Part shown: positions 9,090-18,195 of the stretch, piece after piece
Numbering within the stretch: the first letter of the stretch is position 1
How the letters are laid out: each line of letters starts with the position of its first letter
NCBI RefSeq assembly: GCF_009362785.1
Contig: NZ_WHNQ01000020.1
Span: forward strand, 84,226 to 148,225
Length of the DNA: 64,000 bases
Source of the DNA: Paraburkholderia atlantica
GTDB lineage: Bacteria > Pseudomonadota > Gammaproteobacteria > Burkholderiales > Burkholderiaceae
Direction: 5' to 3'
Notes under the pieces: model-generated
What the model saw: only the letters and a program-made list of their open reading frames with translations
Databases searched by the model: none
What the model was told of the DNA's origin: nothing
Translations under genes and position numbers: made by a program

Positions 9090-9349
9090 AACCGCGGAGC
9101 TCAAAGGCATCGAGCGCAATCCGGTCGCCCAGGAGCTGGAAATGGAACTGGTGGGCCTTCCCCCTCGCAGTCAAACATCCGGATGGGGTCAAGCCGGACA
9201 TTCTCGAAATCGGTGAATCCGGTCGACTCGGCTGTCCTGGCATTGAAGCACGAAGTGCAGAGCAATTCACAGGTGCCATCGCCGGAGCCACAGTGGATGA
9301 TGTCCCAAGGCGGAGTCGAGTTACCGCATTGTTCGCATCGCTCGTGCAC
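9090..9349 (-). pseudogene. Zinc-ribbon-like hypothetical protein remnant
   Basis: N-terminus with two CxxC pairs (CEQC and CTSC, with GDGTCELL between), then ENVRLDPIRMFDCEG. Near 9165 the frame shifts and the protein continues as KAHQFHFQLLGDRIALDAFE before ending against the IS3 remnant. The Cys pairs suggest a small zinc-binding domain. I recognise the layout as a conserved hypothetical protein but cannot give a function. Confidence 0.55.
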
Positions 9350-9361
9350 CGCCCGTTCACA

Positions 9362-10180
9362 TCATTCCGACGGCTTCGAGAAACCCGCAAAACGTTCGTC
9401 GATTACACGCTTGAACTCTGCCGATCTGTACGCGGTCGCAATATCTTTCACATACGGCTTGTGCAGATCGGCCGTGCGCACCGCGACGAGGTTCAGATAG
9501 TACGGCGGGATTTTCTCGAGCAGCAGCGCATCGGTTAGCTTGAGGCCGGAGGCCAGCGCAAAGTTGCCGTTCACAAATGCGTAGTCGACGTCATCCAGAG
9601 AACGCGGCAACTGTGCGGCTTCCAGCGGCACCAGCTTGATCTTGTGCGGGTTGGCATCGATATCGCGCTCCGACGATTTGACGGGATCGATGCCGGGCTT
9701 GAGCGTCACCCAGCCAAGCTGCTGCAGCAGGATGATAGCGCGCGCCTGATTGGTGACATCATTCGGCAGCGACACCGTGGCACCGTCCGTCAGTTCATCG
9801 AGACGCTTGTGCTTGTGACTGTATAGTCCGATCGGCGCCGTGGGCACCTTTACCAGTTCCGACAGCGCGAGCTTATGATCCGCCGAGAACTTCTTCAGAT
9901 ACACCTCGTGCTGGAATGCGTTGGCATCGAGCGCGCCATCGGCGAGCGCGAGATTCGGCTGAACATAATCGCTGAATTCGACGATCGTCACCTTGTAGCC
10001 TTCCTTCTCCAGCTGCGGCTTGATGCCATAGCGGATCTGATCGGAATACGGCCCGGCCGTCGCGCCGAAACGGATTTCCTTCTTGTCGGGATCGGCGGCA
10101 TGCGCGGTCACGCTGACTGCGATCAACGCGCCGAGAGCGATGACAGTCAAGGGCGACCATGCACGGCGGAAAGCTTTCAT
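9362..10180 (-). CDS. MetQ/NlpA-family periplasmic binding protein, orphan
   Basis: Protein of 272 aa of the NlpA/MetQ family: signal peptide ending TAHA/ADP (no lipobox Cys, so cleaved rather than lipidated), then RFGATAGPYSDQIRYGIKP, VEFSDYVQPN and ALDANAFQHEVYL, the family hallmarks. It should bind methionine or a related sulfur compound and deliver it to a MetNI-type complex. No metN or metI is adjacent; the nearest are at 15113-16928 in the same orientation. The ATG at 10180 is preceded by GAGG. A second, diverged MetQ is at 16954. Confidence 0.85.
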   Translation of the reverse strand: MKAFRRAWSPLTVIALGALIAVSVTAHAADPDKKEIRFGATAGPYSDQIRYGIKPQLEKEGYKVTIVEFSDYVQPNLALADGALDANAFQHEVYLKKFSADHKLALSELVKVPTAPIGLYSHKHKRLDELTDGATVSLPNDVTNQARAIILLQQLGWVTLKPGIDPVKSSERDIDANPHKIKLVPLEAAQLPRSLDDVDYAFVNGNFALASGLKLTDALLLEKIPPYYLNLVAVRTADLHKPYVKDIATAYRSAEFKRVIDERFAGFSKPSE

Positions 10181-10491
10181 CGGGTTCTCCTCTGAGCCGT
10201 CGCGCCCGTGGGTTGGGCCCGGCGACCTTTTATCGGTTGTAGGCATGTGAGCTTACAAAAACGTCAGCCCTTGCCAAACCAACAAATCAATCTTTGGTTT
10301 CTTCTGGAAGTGAATACGGCTGACCGTCCATTCAACCGGCGCGGGCGTGACGCGCTTCATATGTTCTTCAGCATTCGTTCGTTGTCGAGTGCGCGATCAA
10401 ACCGTAGCCTCGTGCATCAAGGCGCGACGCGTTACTCCGTCGCCCTCCGATGCCGCCCCATCCTGGTACGCCTCTTTAGCCACTAATATCA
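10181..10491. other. Intergenic stretch upstream of the orphan MetQ gene
   Basis: About 310 bases without a supportable gene. The part next to 10180 should hold the promoter of the minus-strand MetQ gene; no clear -35/-10 pair stands out. It contains an AT-richer patch near 10255-10315. Confidence 0.4.
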
Positions 10492-10665
10492 ACACATCCG
10501 TGGGTCACGATCGCGAGTCAACTTCCCGAAGCCTTCAACGATGCCGTGCGCGCCCTCCTGCCCGATACGCAGGTGATCGGCATTCCGCCAGGTGTGCCGG
10601 CGCGTTTGCCGGATGATGCGTCGATTCTCGTCGCCGCGCCAATTGTCGTGAGGGGTGCGACGGCG
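10492..10665 (+). pseudogene. Possible 2-hydroxyacid dehydrogenase N-terminal remnant
   Basis: One frame reads WVTIASQLPEAFNDAVRALL then PDTQVIGIPPG and DDASILVAAPI, resembling the N-terminal catalytic segment of a D-2-hydroxyacid dehydrogenase. No ATG with a ribosome site precedes it, and resemblance stops near 10665 although the frame stays open to 10821. It has no neighbours that make sense for such a gene. The assignment rests on recall of the pattern and is tentative. Confidence 0.4.
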
Positions 10666-10903
10666 CCCGAGCATTCCCACGCCGGGTTGTGGCTCCCGCC
10701 GCCCGTGAAGCGGCCGCAGATCAATTCGCGCGTCGCGGCCAGGATAGCGAATGATCTTGATGTGCTGATTCGGCGCGTCGCGATAGACAGATTCGAACGC
10801 ATCTTCGGATTGGACATATGAACTTTCGCGATCAGATCGTCATTCGCTGATATCAGCCGCGAAGCGCACCAGCGGCCAGCTCATCCGCGAGCAACGAGAT
10901 TGC

Positions 10904-12298
10904 TCAACGGTGGACGTTTTGCTCAATCTCTCTTCGCTCGTTCGATCCGACACGGAAATCCGACGCGGTGTGCTGCTCGGGCAAATGATCGCCGCGCCCA
11001 AACAGCTTGCCGCGCAGCGTTCCGTCCGCATAAGCAGTCTTGTAAAGACCCCGGCTCTGCAGTTCGGGCACGATGTGATCGATGAAGTCTTCGTAGCTCT
11101 CGGGCACGACCGTACGGCTCAGATTGAATCCATCGATACCGGTTTCTTCGATCCAGCCCTGCAGTTCATCCGCGACCTGCGCGGCACTCCCGACGATGGC
11201 GGGATACCGGCCACCCAGCTCGAACATCTCGAGCAGCTTGCGTCGCGTCCAGCCGTGTTGCTTTGCTGTGCGCGTGGCGGACTCGATGGCATTGGTGGGC
11301 GCGTAATCGACGGGGGCGTCAAGATCGTATTGTGCGTAGTCGATGCCCGTGCTGGCGGCAAAATGCGCAACCCCTGCGTCGCGGCTTGCATACCGAAGAT
11401 AGTCCGCGTATTTCTCGCGAGCTTCGCGCTCCGTGGCCCCCGTCACGACTGCCGCGCCGGCGAACACCTTCACGTCATCTGGGCGTCGTCCCGCTTCAAC
11501 CAGTTGCTCGCGCAGCGTCTTGACCGTCTCGCGTGCAACCGCTCGACTCGGGGGCGAAATGAACACGCATTCTGCGTGACGGGCGGCAAAACGTTGACCA
11601 CGCCCCGAACTCCCCGCCTGAAACAAAACTGGCGTGCGCTGCGGCGACGGCTCCGCGAGGTGATAGCCGTCTACGTTGTAGTAGCGCCCCGCGTGCCGGA
11701 TCTTGTGGACCTTCGCCGGATCGGCATACACACGCGCCGACTTGTCGCGAAGCACCGCATCCGCTTCCCAGCTCCCTTCCCAGAGCTTGTACAGCACGTC
11801 GAGGTATTCGTCCGCGCGGTCGTAGCGCTCGTCGTGGGGCAACTGCTCTTCAAGTCCCATCGCCCTTGCCGCACTGTCGAGATAGCCCGTCACGATGTTC
11901 CAGCCGACTCTGCCTTGCGTCAAATGATCGAGCGTCGAGAAACGCCGTGCAAGCAGATAGGGCTGCTCGTAGGTGAGATTGACCGTGACGCCGAACCCGA
12001 GATGCCTGGTAACGGCGGCCATCGCCGAAATCAGCAGCGTGGGATCGTTGACGGGAAGCTGGATCGATTCCCGCAACGTCACATCGACGTTGTGTTGATA
12101 AACGTCATACACGCCAACGATGTCGGCCAGAAACAGCCCGTCGAACAGTCCACGCTCGAGCGTGCGCGCCAGATCGGTCCAGTACGGCAGTGTCCGATAG
12201 TCTGCCGAGCGATCGCGCGGATGCGTCCATAACCCGTGGTTGATATGGCCGACGCAATTCATGTTGAATGCGTTCAGCAGGATCTGCTTTTTTGCCAT
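10904..12298 (-). CDS. NtaA/SnaA/DszA-family FMN-dependent monooxygenase
   Basis: Protein of 464 aa with the bacterial-luciferase-like TIM barrel. Family motifs: LNAFNMNCVGHINHGLWTHP at the N-terminus, GLFLADIVGVYDVY, LTQGRVGWNIVTGYLDSAA, SPQRTPVLFQAGSSGRGQRF and the closing GIDGFNLSRTVVPESYEDF. Such enzymes use FMNH2 from a separate reductase and O2 to oxidise sulfones, sulfonates or aminopolycarboxylates in the cytoplasm. The ATG at 12298 overlaps the preceding SfnB-type stop by one base (TGATG); a GTG at 12301 is possible. It is the last gene of the minus-strand run of two SfnB-type genes and this monooxygenase. Confidence 0.88.
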   Translation of the reverse strand: MAKKQILLNAFNMNCVGHINHGLWTHPRDRSADYRTLPYWTDLARTLERGLFDGLFLADIVGVYDVYQHNVDVTLRESIQLPVNDPTLLISAMAAVTRHLGFGVTVNLTYEQPYLLARRFSTLDHLTQGRVGWNIVTGYLDSAARAMGLEEQLPHDERYDRADEYLDVLYKLWEGSWEADAVLRDKSARVYADPAKVHKIRHAGRYYNVDGYHLAEPSPQRTPVLFQAGSSGRGQRFAARHAECVFISPPSRAVARETVKTLREQLVEAGRRPDDVKVFAGAAVVTGATEREAREKYADYLRYASRDAGVAHFAASTGIDYAQYDLDAPVDYAPTNAIESATRTAKQHGWTRRKLLEMFELGGRYPAIVGSAAQVADELQGWIEETGIDGFNLSRTVVPESYEDFIDHIVPELQSRGLYKTAYADGTLRGKLFGRGDHLPEQHTASDFRVGSNERREIEQNVHR

Positions 12299-13545
12299 CA
12301 CAAGGCTCCGTGCCTGGGCGGATGTTTGTCGTTGAGATAGAAGTTGCCGACGGCGTGATACTTCCAGCGCACGGGATCATGCAGCGTGTGGGTGCGTGCA
12401 TTGCGCCAGAACCGGTCGAGGCCGAGGCCGTCGAGCGTCGCGGCCGTGCCGGCGAGTTCGAACAGCCGCGAGCCGGCTTCAAGCGAGACCGTCGTGGTGA
12501 GCGCGCGCGCCTCAGCCACGGCGATCGACGCCTCAGCAACGGAGCGTTCGGCTGGCTTCGCCTGCGCTGCATCGACGAAGCGGCCCGCCCGGCGCAACAG
12601 CGCTTCCGCCGCGCTCAGGCGAACGGCAAGATCACCGAAGGCCGTGATGGTGAGCGGATCCTGCGACGCATGTTCCACCCTCGCGTCGATCCATGGCCGC
12701 GAATGCTCGCGCACGAACTGCAACGCTGCCTGAAATGCCCCGCGCGCCTGTCCCAGATCGATTGCCGCATGCATGATCTGCGCGAACGGGCCGATCGTCG
12801 TAGGCCGCTCGAACGAAGTCTGAAACGGCACGATCCATTCTGGCTCGACGCGCACCTGATCGAACTGCACGGAGCCGCTGCCCGTGATGCGTTGCCCGAA
12901 ACCGTCCCAGTCGTCGATCACTTCGACACCCGGCGCGTCGCGCGGGATGAACACGAGGTAAGTGACATCGCGCCCATCTTCTTCGCTGACCGCCAGTGTG
13001 GGAATCCAGTGTGCGAACAGCGCGCCGGTGCAATAGAATTTTCGCCCTTCGACTTGCCACCCGGCCGCGCCGCGCGTGAGCCGCGTGCGCCGTTTGAAGT
13101 CCTTGTGGCCAGTCTCGGCGAGTGCGTTGCCGAATCGGTCTCCCGCCAGTACGCGATCATAGAAGAAGCGCTGTTGCTCAGGGCGCCCGCCGACACGCAG
13201 CACTTCCAGTGCATAGAAATGATTCTGCGGAATCTGGCCCAAAGAGCCATCAGCTGCCGCAATGATCGCCGTCACTTGCGCGAGCGTCTTGCTGCTGACG
13301 CCCGCGCCGCCATATTCGCGAGGCACCGTGATCGCCCATAGACCACTCGCCGCAAACGCGTCGAGTTCGGCCCATGGCAACCGGCGATCGCGATCGCGCG
13401 CCGCGGCTTCGGGGGCGAAAGCTGCGGCGAGCTGTCGAGCGGCGAGCAACGCGTGTGCGTCATCGGCGATTCGTGCCGGCCTCGCGCGCGTCGATTCGGC
13501 CGGCGTGGTGCGCTCAAGCGTACTGTCATGAATGTCTGTTGCCAT
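12298..13545 (-). CDS. SfnB/DszC-type sulfur oxidoreductase, tandem copy 2
   Basis: Protein of 415 aa, homologous along its whole length to the gene immediately upstream (13549-14796) and to 5-1240: GLWAITVPREYGGAGVSSKT near the N-terminus, FYCTGALFAHWIPTLAVS, GQRITGSGSV in the beta domain and FWRNARTHTLHDPVRWKYH at the C-terminus. In the C-terminal motif Arg-His of the paralogs has become Arg-Phe (DRFWRN), a change at a position that is His in the others. It starts 3 bases after the upstream paralog and overlaps the downstream LLM gene by one base. Confidence 0.87.
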   Translation of the reverse strand: MATDIHDSTLERTTPAESTRARPARIADDAHALLAARQLAAAFAPEAAARDRDRRLPWAELDAFAASGLWAITVPREYGGAGVSSKTLAQVTAIIAAADGSLGQIPQNHFYALEVLRVGGRPEQQRFFYDRVLAGDRFGNALAETGHKDFKRRTRLTRGAAGWQVEGRKFYCTGALFAHWIPTLAVSEEDGRDVTYLVFIPRDAPGVEVIDDWDGFGQRITGSGSVQFDQVRVEPEWIVPFQTSFERPTTIGPFAQIMHAAIDLGQARGAFQAALQFVREHSRPWIDARVEHASQDPLTITAFGDLAVRLSAAEALLRRAGRFVDAAQAKPAERSVAEASIAVAEARALTTTVSLEAGSRLFELAGTAATLDGLGLDRFWRNARTHTLHDPVRWKYHAVGNFYLNDKHPPRHGAL

Positions 13546-13548
13546 TTT

Positions 13549-14796
13549 TCAGTTCCACGAATGCCGCACGGGCAGTACGTCATTCAGAAAATAGTTACCG
13601 ACCAGATGCAACTTCCAGCGCACGGGATCGTGCAGCGTGTGGGTGCGTGCATTGCGCCAATGGCGATCGAGGCTGTGTGCCGCGCGCGTCGACGCGGACC
13701 CCGCCAGTTCGAACAGCTTCTCGCTGGCTTCAAGCGCGATGCGCGTCGTGAGCACTTTTGCCTGAGCCACGGCAACGGACGCACGCGCGCTCGCCGCGGC
13801 ATCGACCGGCTGCGAAGCGATGGCGTCGAGCGTGTGGCCAGCCTCGATCAGCACTTCGTGCGCGGCGTGGAGATCGATTTGCAGGCGGCCGACGTCGGCG
13901 ATGATGTAGGGATCATCGACGGCGCGCTCCAGCCCCGAATCGATCCACGGCCGGGAACGCTCGCGCACGAAATGGATTGCATCGGCCACGGCCGCCTCGG
14001 CGATTCCCTGGTCGATGGCGGCCTGTATCAGTTGAGAAGTCGGCCCGAACAGACCCGGACGGTCGCCAAGCTGCCAGATGGGCAATACATCGTCGGCATC
14101 GACGGACACCTGGTCGAAAATCACGGTTCCGCTCGCGGTTGTGCGCTGCCCGAACGAATTCCAGTCATCGATCACGCTCAGGCCAGCGGCATCGCGCGGC
14201 ACCCAGACCTGAACGGCACGTCCTTCGTCGTCGGTCGCGCGGGCCGGGACGCGGTGCGCAAACAGCGCGCCCGTAGAATAGAAACGCTTGCCGTCTAGCC
14301 GCAGCCCATCTTGCGTCGCACGCAAGCGCGTCGTGCCTTGCAGGATCGTCGCGCTCGATGCGGAGCGGCGTTCCGGGCCGGCATTGCCGAGCCGCTGGCC
14401 CGCCAGCACTTCGCCATACAGGCGCGCTTTTTGGGCCGGTGTGCCGATCTCGCGAAGTACGCCCAGCACGCCGAAATGATTTTGCGGGATCTGACCCAAC
14501 GCGGGATCGGCCGCGCAAAGAATCACGAAGACTTCCGCAAGCGTCGCGAACGAAACGTCGGCGCCGCCGTATTCCGCCGGTACGGTAATCCCTCCCAGCC
14601 CGCTTTCGGACCACCGGTCGAGTTCGGCCCATGGCAGGATGCGGTCGCGATCTCGTTCGGCGGCACCCGCTGCGAAGTCTGCCGCGAGGGTGCGCGCCGC
14701 ATCGAGGGCTTCGGAATCGTCCTTGATGCGCTTGACGCGCGCAGGATCGGGACGTCGCGGCAACTGCGCCACGGCATCGGATTGAAATGTCGACAT
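13549..14796 (-). CDS. SfnB/DszC-type sulfur oxidoreductase, tandem copy 1
   Basis: Protein of 415 aa with GITVPAEYGGADVSF, FYSTGALFAHRVPA, GQRTTASGTVIFDQV and the full RHWRNARTHTLHDPVRWK motif, closest in these motifs to the 5-1240 protein. First gene of a three-gene run (two SfnB-type enzymes and an LLM monooxygenase). The frame extends upstream to 14892, but the ATG at 14796 matches the family N-terminus. The 316-base gap upstream separates it from metI, so it may have its own promoter. By family it oxidises an organosulfur compound with reduced flavin. Confidence 0.87.
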   Translation of the reverse strand: MSTFQSDAVAQLPRRPDPARVKRIKDDSEALDAARTLAADFAAGAAERDRDRILPWAELDRWSESGLGGITVPAEYGGADVSFATLAEVFVILCAADPALGQIPQNHFGVLGVLREIGTPAQKARLYGEVLAGQRLGNAGPERRSASSATILQGTTRLRATQDGLRLDGKRFYSTGALFAHRVPARATDDEGRAVQVWVPRDAAGLSVIDDWNSFGQRTTASGTVIFDQVSVDADDVLPIWQLGDRPGLFGPTSQLIQAAIDQGIAEAAVADAIHFVRERSRPWIDSGLERAVDDPYIIADVGRLQIDLHAAHEVLIEAGHTLDAIASQPVDAAASARASVAVAQAKVLTTRIALEASEKLFELAGSASTRAAHSLDRHWRNARTHTLHDPVRWKLHLVGNYFLNDVLPVRHSWN

Positions 14797-15112
14797 GATG
14801 TTGGCTCGAATGCAAAAGTGAAGCCCGTCGGCTCGCGGCGTCGCGTCACAAACGAAGGAGCAGACATTGCAATCCGCCGCAGACGAGGCCAATCACATAT
14901 TGGATCAGTCGCGGCGCGCCACGCCTACTATCGAATCCGAGATTGCTTAGCAGGATTTACGGACAAGCCGGCACTCATGCGGGCAGGCCTGTGCCTCGAG
15001 AATCCGGACAAATCGCCCCGGAAAGAGCACGCGCTGCGATGTCGCTGCAGAAAGTCTGTACGAGGTGCGCCGTGCAGCGCCACGATTCGCTTCCGGCCGA
15101 TCCAGCCGGACT
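14797..15112. other. Gap between metI and the tandem SfnB-type genes
   Basis: No gene is supported. It lies between two minus-strand gene groups and should contain either read-through leader or a promoter for the SfnB-LLM run. No stem-loop terminator or clear operator was seen. Confidence 0.4.
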
Positions 15113-15769
15113 TCACGCGCGTCGCGCGAGACGGCGAACAAGGCGGTCCCCGGCGACCTGCACCGCCGTGACAATCGCGATGAGCAACACAATCACCGTC
15201 ACCATCACAGTCGTGTCGAAGCGCTGGTAGCCATAACGGATCGCGAGATCGCCAAGCCCGCCCGCACCGACGGCGCCCGCCATCGCGGACGAGCCGATCA
15301 TCGCCACAATCGTGATCGTGAATCCGCCCAGGATGCCCGGCAGCGCTTCTGGCAGCAGTACATGCCAGATGATGTGGCGGCGCTGCGCACCCATCGCCTG
15401 GGCGGCCTCGATCAGACCGCGATCCACTTCGCGCAGACTGACTTCGGCAACGCGGGCAAAGAATGGAATCCCTGCGATAGAGAGCGGCACGATCGCAGCC
15501 CACACGCCGATCGTCGTGCCGACCAGAACACGCGTGAGCGGCAACAGCGCGACGAGCAAAATGATGAACGGCGTCGAGCGCAGCGCGTTGACGAGACCGC
15601 CGAGCGTCGAATTCACCGTGCGTCGCTCGTAGATACCACCCCGAGTGGTCGTGACGAGCACCAGCGCAAGCGGAATGCCGACGATCAACGCGATGCATGC
15701 CGAAATGCCGACCATCAGCAACGTGTCACGAATCGCACCCGTCAGTTCCGAGAGCCACAGTTCAGACAT
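15113..15769 (-). CDS. metI: Methionine-type ABC transporter permease
   Basis: Protein of 218 aa, the usual MetI length, with five or so membrane helices and the EAA-loop region EAAQAMGAQRRHIIWHVLLP, followed by GSSAMAGAVGAGGLGDLAIR, typical of MetI. Inner-membrane channel for methionine or related organosulfur compounds. The ATG at 15769 overlaps the metN stop by 8 bases. In this island the transporter may carry methionine sulfoxide, sulfone or similar; that is inference from its oxygenase neighbours. Confidence 0.9.
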   Translation of the reverse strand: MSELWLSELTGAIRDTLLMVGISACIALIVGIPLALVLVTTTRGGIYERRTVNSTLGGLVNALRSTPFIILLVALLPLTRVLVGTTIGVWAAIVPLSIAGIPFFARVAEVSLREVDRGLIEAAQAMGAQRRHIIWHVLLPEALPGILGGFTITIVAMIGSSAMAGAVGAGGLGDLAIRYGYQRFDTTVMVTVIVLLIAIVTAVQVAGDRLVRRLARRA

Positions 15770-16928
15770 AGCCAAGCACCTCCACGTGATCCGCGTGTCG
15801 CCGCGCACGCTCAACCAGCACGGCGATGCGGCTCGCGAATGCGCCCTCTGACCTCTCATGCGCCGACAACCGCGCCGCCAGCACGAGACGCCCCTGTGCA
15901 TGTCCCTGAATGCGGTCGATTCCGCCATGCACGAAGCGCACCGCGCCGCCGTCCACCGTCAACGACGAGCTCAATGCCGCAAGGTCCGGATCGTTTCCGC
16001 TGGCCCCCGTGTAGCGCACGTCAAGCAGAACATCGGCCGCCTCGCCAGGCAATGCAGGACTGCTCGCCGGCTTCAGGCGGGCGGCAAGATCGTCGGGAAG
16101 GGCGTGCACCAATGTGCGCAACAGCGCGCGCGTCGCGTCATGCTGTGGCTCGCCGAACACTCGCCACACGGGGCCTGTTTCGACTACGGCGCCCTGCTCG
16201 ATGACAGCGACGGTGTCGCAGGCTTCGCGTATCACGCCCATTTCGTGCGTGATGAGAATGATCGTCAGACCGAGACGCCGGTTGATATCGCGTAACAGCG
16301 CGAGAATCGACTGTGTCGTCTCCGGGTCGAGCGCAGAGGTCGCTTCGTCGCACAGCAAAATGTCGGGATCGTGTACGAGCGCACGTGCAATGCCGACGCG
16401 CTGCTTCTGCCCGCCCGAAAGACTCGCCGGAAATGCGTCTCGCTTGGCCGACAACCCGACGAGATCGAGCAGGGCCGAGACTTTCTCTTCGATGGCCGCC
16501 CGGGACACGCCCGCGATCCTGAGCGGCAACGCGATATTGTCATAGACCGTTTTCGCCGACAGCAGGTTGAAGTGCTGGAAAACCATGCCGATGCGCCGAC
16601 GCAATGTGACGAGTCCGCTCTCGCCGAGTTCGCCGACGCTCACGCCGTTCACGAGCACCGCTCCCGAGGACGGCTTTTCGAGTCCATTGACAAGGCGCAG
16701 CAAGGTCGACTTGCCCGCACCGCTGCGCCCGATGATGCCGAATATCTCGCCACGACGCACATTCAACCGTACGTTCGTCAACGCGACGGCGGGCTGACCG
16801 CGTGCCGGCTTGAATACCTTGCCTGCAGCGTCGAATACGACGGCAGGTGCGGTGCCGTGCTCCGGCGCTCCGACGGCGAATGCCGATTCTTCCTCGATGA
16901 AGCGCACAGCGTCGAGCAGATGGGTCAT
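15762..16928 (-). CDS. metN: Methionine-type ABC transporter ATPase with NIL domain
   Basis: Protein of 388 aa: ABC domain with Walker A GRSGAGKST (67-75), signature LSGGQKQRVGIARAL (170-184), Walker B DILLCDEATSALD and the switch His in ITHEMGV. The C-terminal 100 residues form a NIL-type ligand-sensing domain, as in MetN. It carries an N-terminal extension of about 30 residues (EEESAFAVGAPEHGTA) ahead of the ABC fold. Start ATG at 16928, 25 bases after metQ; metI overlaps its 3' end. Confidence 0.9.
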   Translation of the reverse strand: MTHLLDAVRFIEEESAFAVGAPEHGTAPAVVFDAAGKVFKPARGQPAVALTNVRLNVRRGEIFGIIGRSGAGKSTLLRLVNGLEKPSSGAVLVNGVSVGELGESGLVTLRRRIGMVFQHFNLLSAKTVYDNIALPLRIAGVSRAAIEEKVSALLDLVGLSAKRDAFPASLSGGQKQRVGIARALVHDPDILLCDEATSALDPETTQSILALLRDINRRLGLTIILITHEMGVIREACDTVAVIEQGAVVETGPVWRVFGEPQHDATRALLRTLVHALPDDLAARLKPASSPALPGEAADVLLDVRYTGASGNDPDLAALSSSLTVDGGAVRFVHGGIDRIQGHAQGRLVLAARLSAHERSEGAFASRIAVLVERARRHADHVEVLGYV

Positions 16929-16953
16929 GTGGAATTCCTTGCCGATCCTCGTC

Positions 16954-17793
16954 TCACCACGCGACAGCGTACAGATTGCCGAACGCCTTATCGAGCGCAA
17001 CTCGCACGGCATGCGAATGCTGGTAGATCGAAATGAACTTGAGGATGCGCGGGTCGTTGACGCTTTCCGGGCGCACCACCCATTGAATCGCAAAGTTCTT
17101 GTTTTCGAGGCCATCGAACAACAGCGCGCTATTCGGATCGGCCGTGCCCGCGAGTTTGATGAAGCTCGGATAGCCCTGCGCGAGATCGACGTCATCGAGC
17201 GAGCGTGCCAGTTGCGACGCCTCAAGGGCAACGATCTTCAGATGCTTCGGGTTATCGACGATATCCAGCGTGGTCGCGCGGTAGTCGGCGCCAGGCTTCA
17301 GCTTGATAAGTCCAGCGCGTTGCAGCAGTAGCAGTCCGCGACCACCGTTGACGGGATCGTTCGCGATCGCAACCGTGGCGCCATCCTTCAGATCCTCAAA
17401 GCGCTTTACCTTCTTCGAATAGAGGCCGATCTTCATGATCGTGCCGGGAGCAATCGCCACGAAGTCGTAACCACCCTGCTTCTTTGCGTTTTCGAGGAAG
17501 GGAATGTGCTGGAAATAGTTGACGTCGATATCCTTGTTCGCGAGGGCGGCGTTCGGCGTATTCCAGTCGGTGAATTCGATGATCTTGACGTCGAGCCCTT
17601 GCTGTTTGGCTTCCTGAGCCGCGGTCTTCAACGCTTCGATTTGCGGGCTGGTCGATGTGCCGATCTTGAGTGTCTGTGCGTCGCCCGCGAATGCGGATGA
17701 CGTACTGAAGGCCAGCACAAAGAGGATAGCGTGGACTGCCGACGCGTTTCGAGCGAAAAAGAAACGCCGTAATGTGGACAAAGCTTGACTCAT
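16954..17793 (-). CDS. metQ: MetQ/NlpA-family periplasmic binding protein
   Basis: Protein of 279 aa with a signal peptide ending SSAFA/GDA and no lipobox Cys. Family hallmarks: LKIGTSTSPQIEALKTAAQE, IIEFTDWNTPNAALANKDID, VNYFQHIPFLENAKK and NDPVNGGRGLLLLQ. First gene of a metQ-metN-metI operon. Its sequence differs considerably from the orphan MetQ at 9362, so the two probably present different ligands to the same MetNI. The promoter should lie in 17794-18195. Confidence 0.88.
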   Translation of the reverse strand: MSQALSTLRRFFFARNASAVHAILFVLAFSTSSAFAGDAQTLKIGTSTSPQIEALKTAAQEAKQQGLDVKIIEFTDWNTPNAALANKDIDVNYFQHIPFLENAKKQGGYDFVAIAPGTIMKIGLYSKKVKRFEDLKDGATVAIANDPVNGGRGLLLLQRAGLIKLKPGADYRATTLDIVDNPKHLKIVALEASQLARSLDDVDLAQGYPSFIKLAGTADPNSALLFDGLENKNFAIQWVVRPESVNDPRILKFISIYQHSHAVRVALDKAFGNLYAVAW

Positions 17794-18195
17794 ACTCGAC
17801 TCTCGTCAATGGAATGTATTGATTCAAAGCGCTCGCGACTGCAAGAGGCTCAGATCACGCCTCCACGGACTTCCACGCGCGGGAATGGACTGGGAACCTA
17901 TTTGGCCGTTAGATAAGACCTCGCCGCGCTCAGTCCTGGGAGAGCCGATAATAGAGTCACGCAAAAACCCGGTCTACGAAGAGATTTTCGAATGGAAATC
18001 GTAAAACGCGATATGAAAGGCGTTGCAGATCTCTTGCGCAACATGCGATCTCTATATGTTTATCTGAATTAACTATTTAGCCTTTGCATAACGTAGTGTT
18101 AGCCTCGTTTCGATCATCCGCAGGCGCTTCGTTCATCGTTGCGTCTGTTGTGACATGTATTTCATCATCAAAACGGATTTCCGCAGGGAACTAAC
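17794..18195. promoter_or_regulatory. Divergent promoter region between metQ and an LLM monooxygenase operon
   Basis: 402 bases separate the divergent metQ (minus) and LLM monooxygenase (plus) starts. The part from about 18030 to 18100 is markedly AT-rich and includes ATATGTTT (18054-18061). The LLM gene has AGGGA just ahead of its ATG. A 61-codon open frame at 17819-18004 has no recognisable product and no ribosome site. Confidence 0.5.

Noticed and set aside
10518..10817. Minus-strand frame opposite the hydroxyacid dehydrogenase-like remnant
   Set aside because: Low-complexity translation with no motif; the plus-strand frame explains at least the first 170 bases better.
17819..18004. 61-codon open frame in the metQ/LLM intergenic region
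   Set aside because: No ribosome site, no recognisable product; the region is better explained as a promoter.
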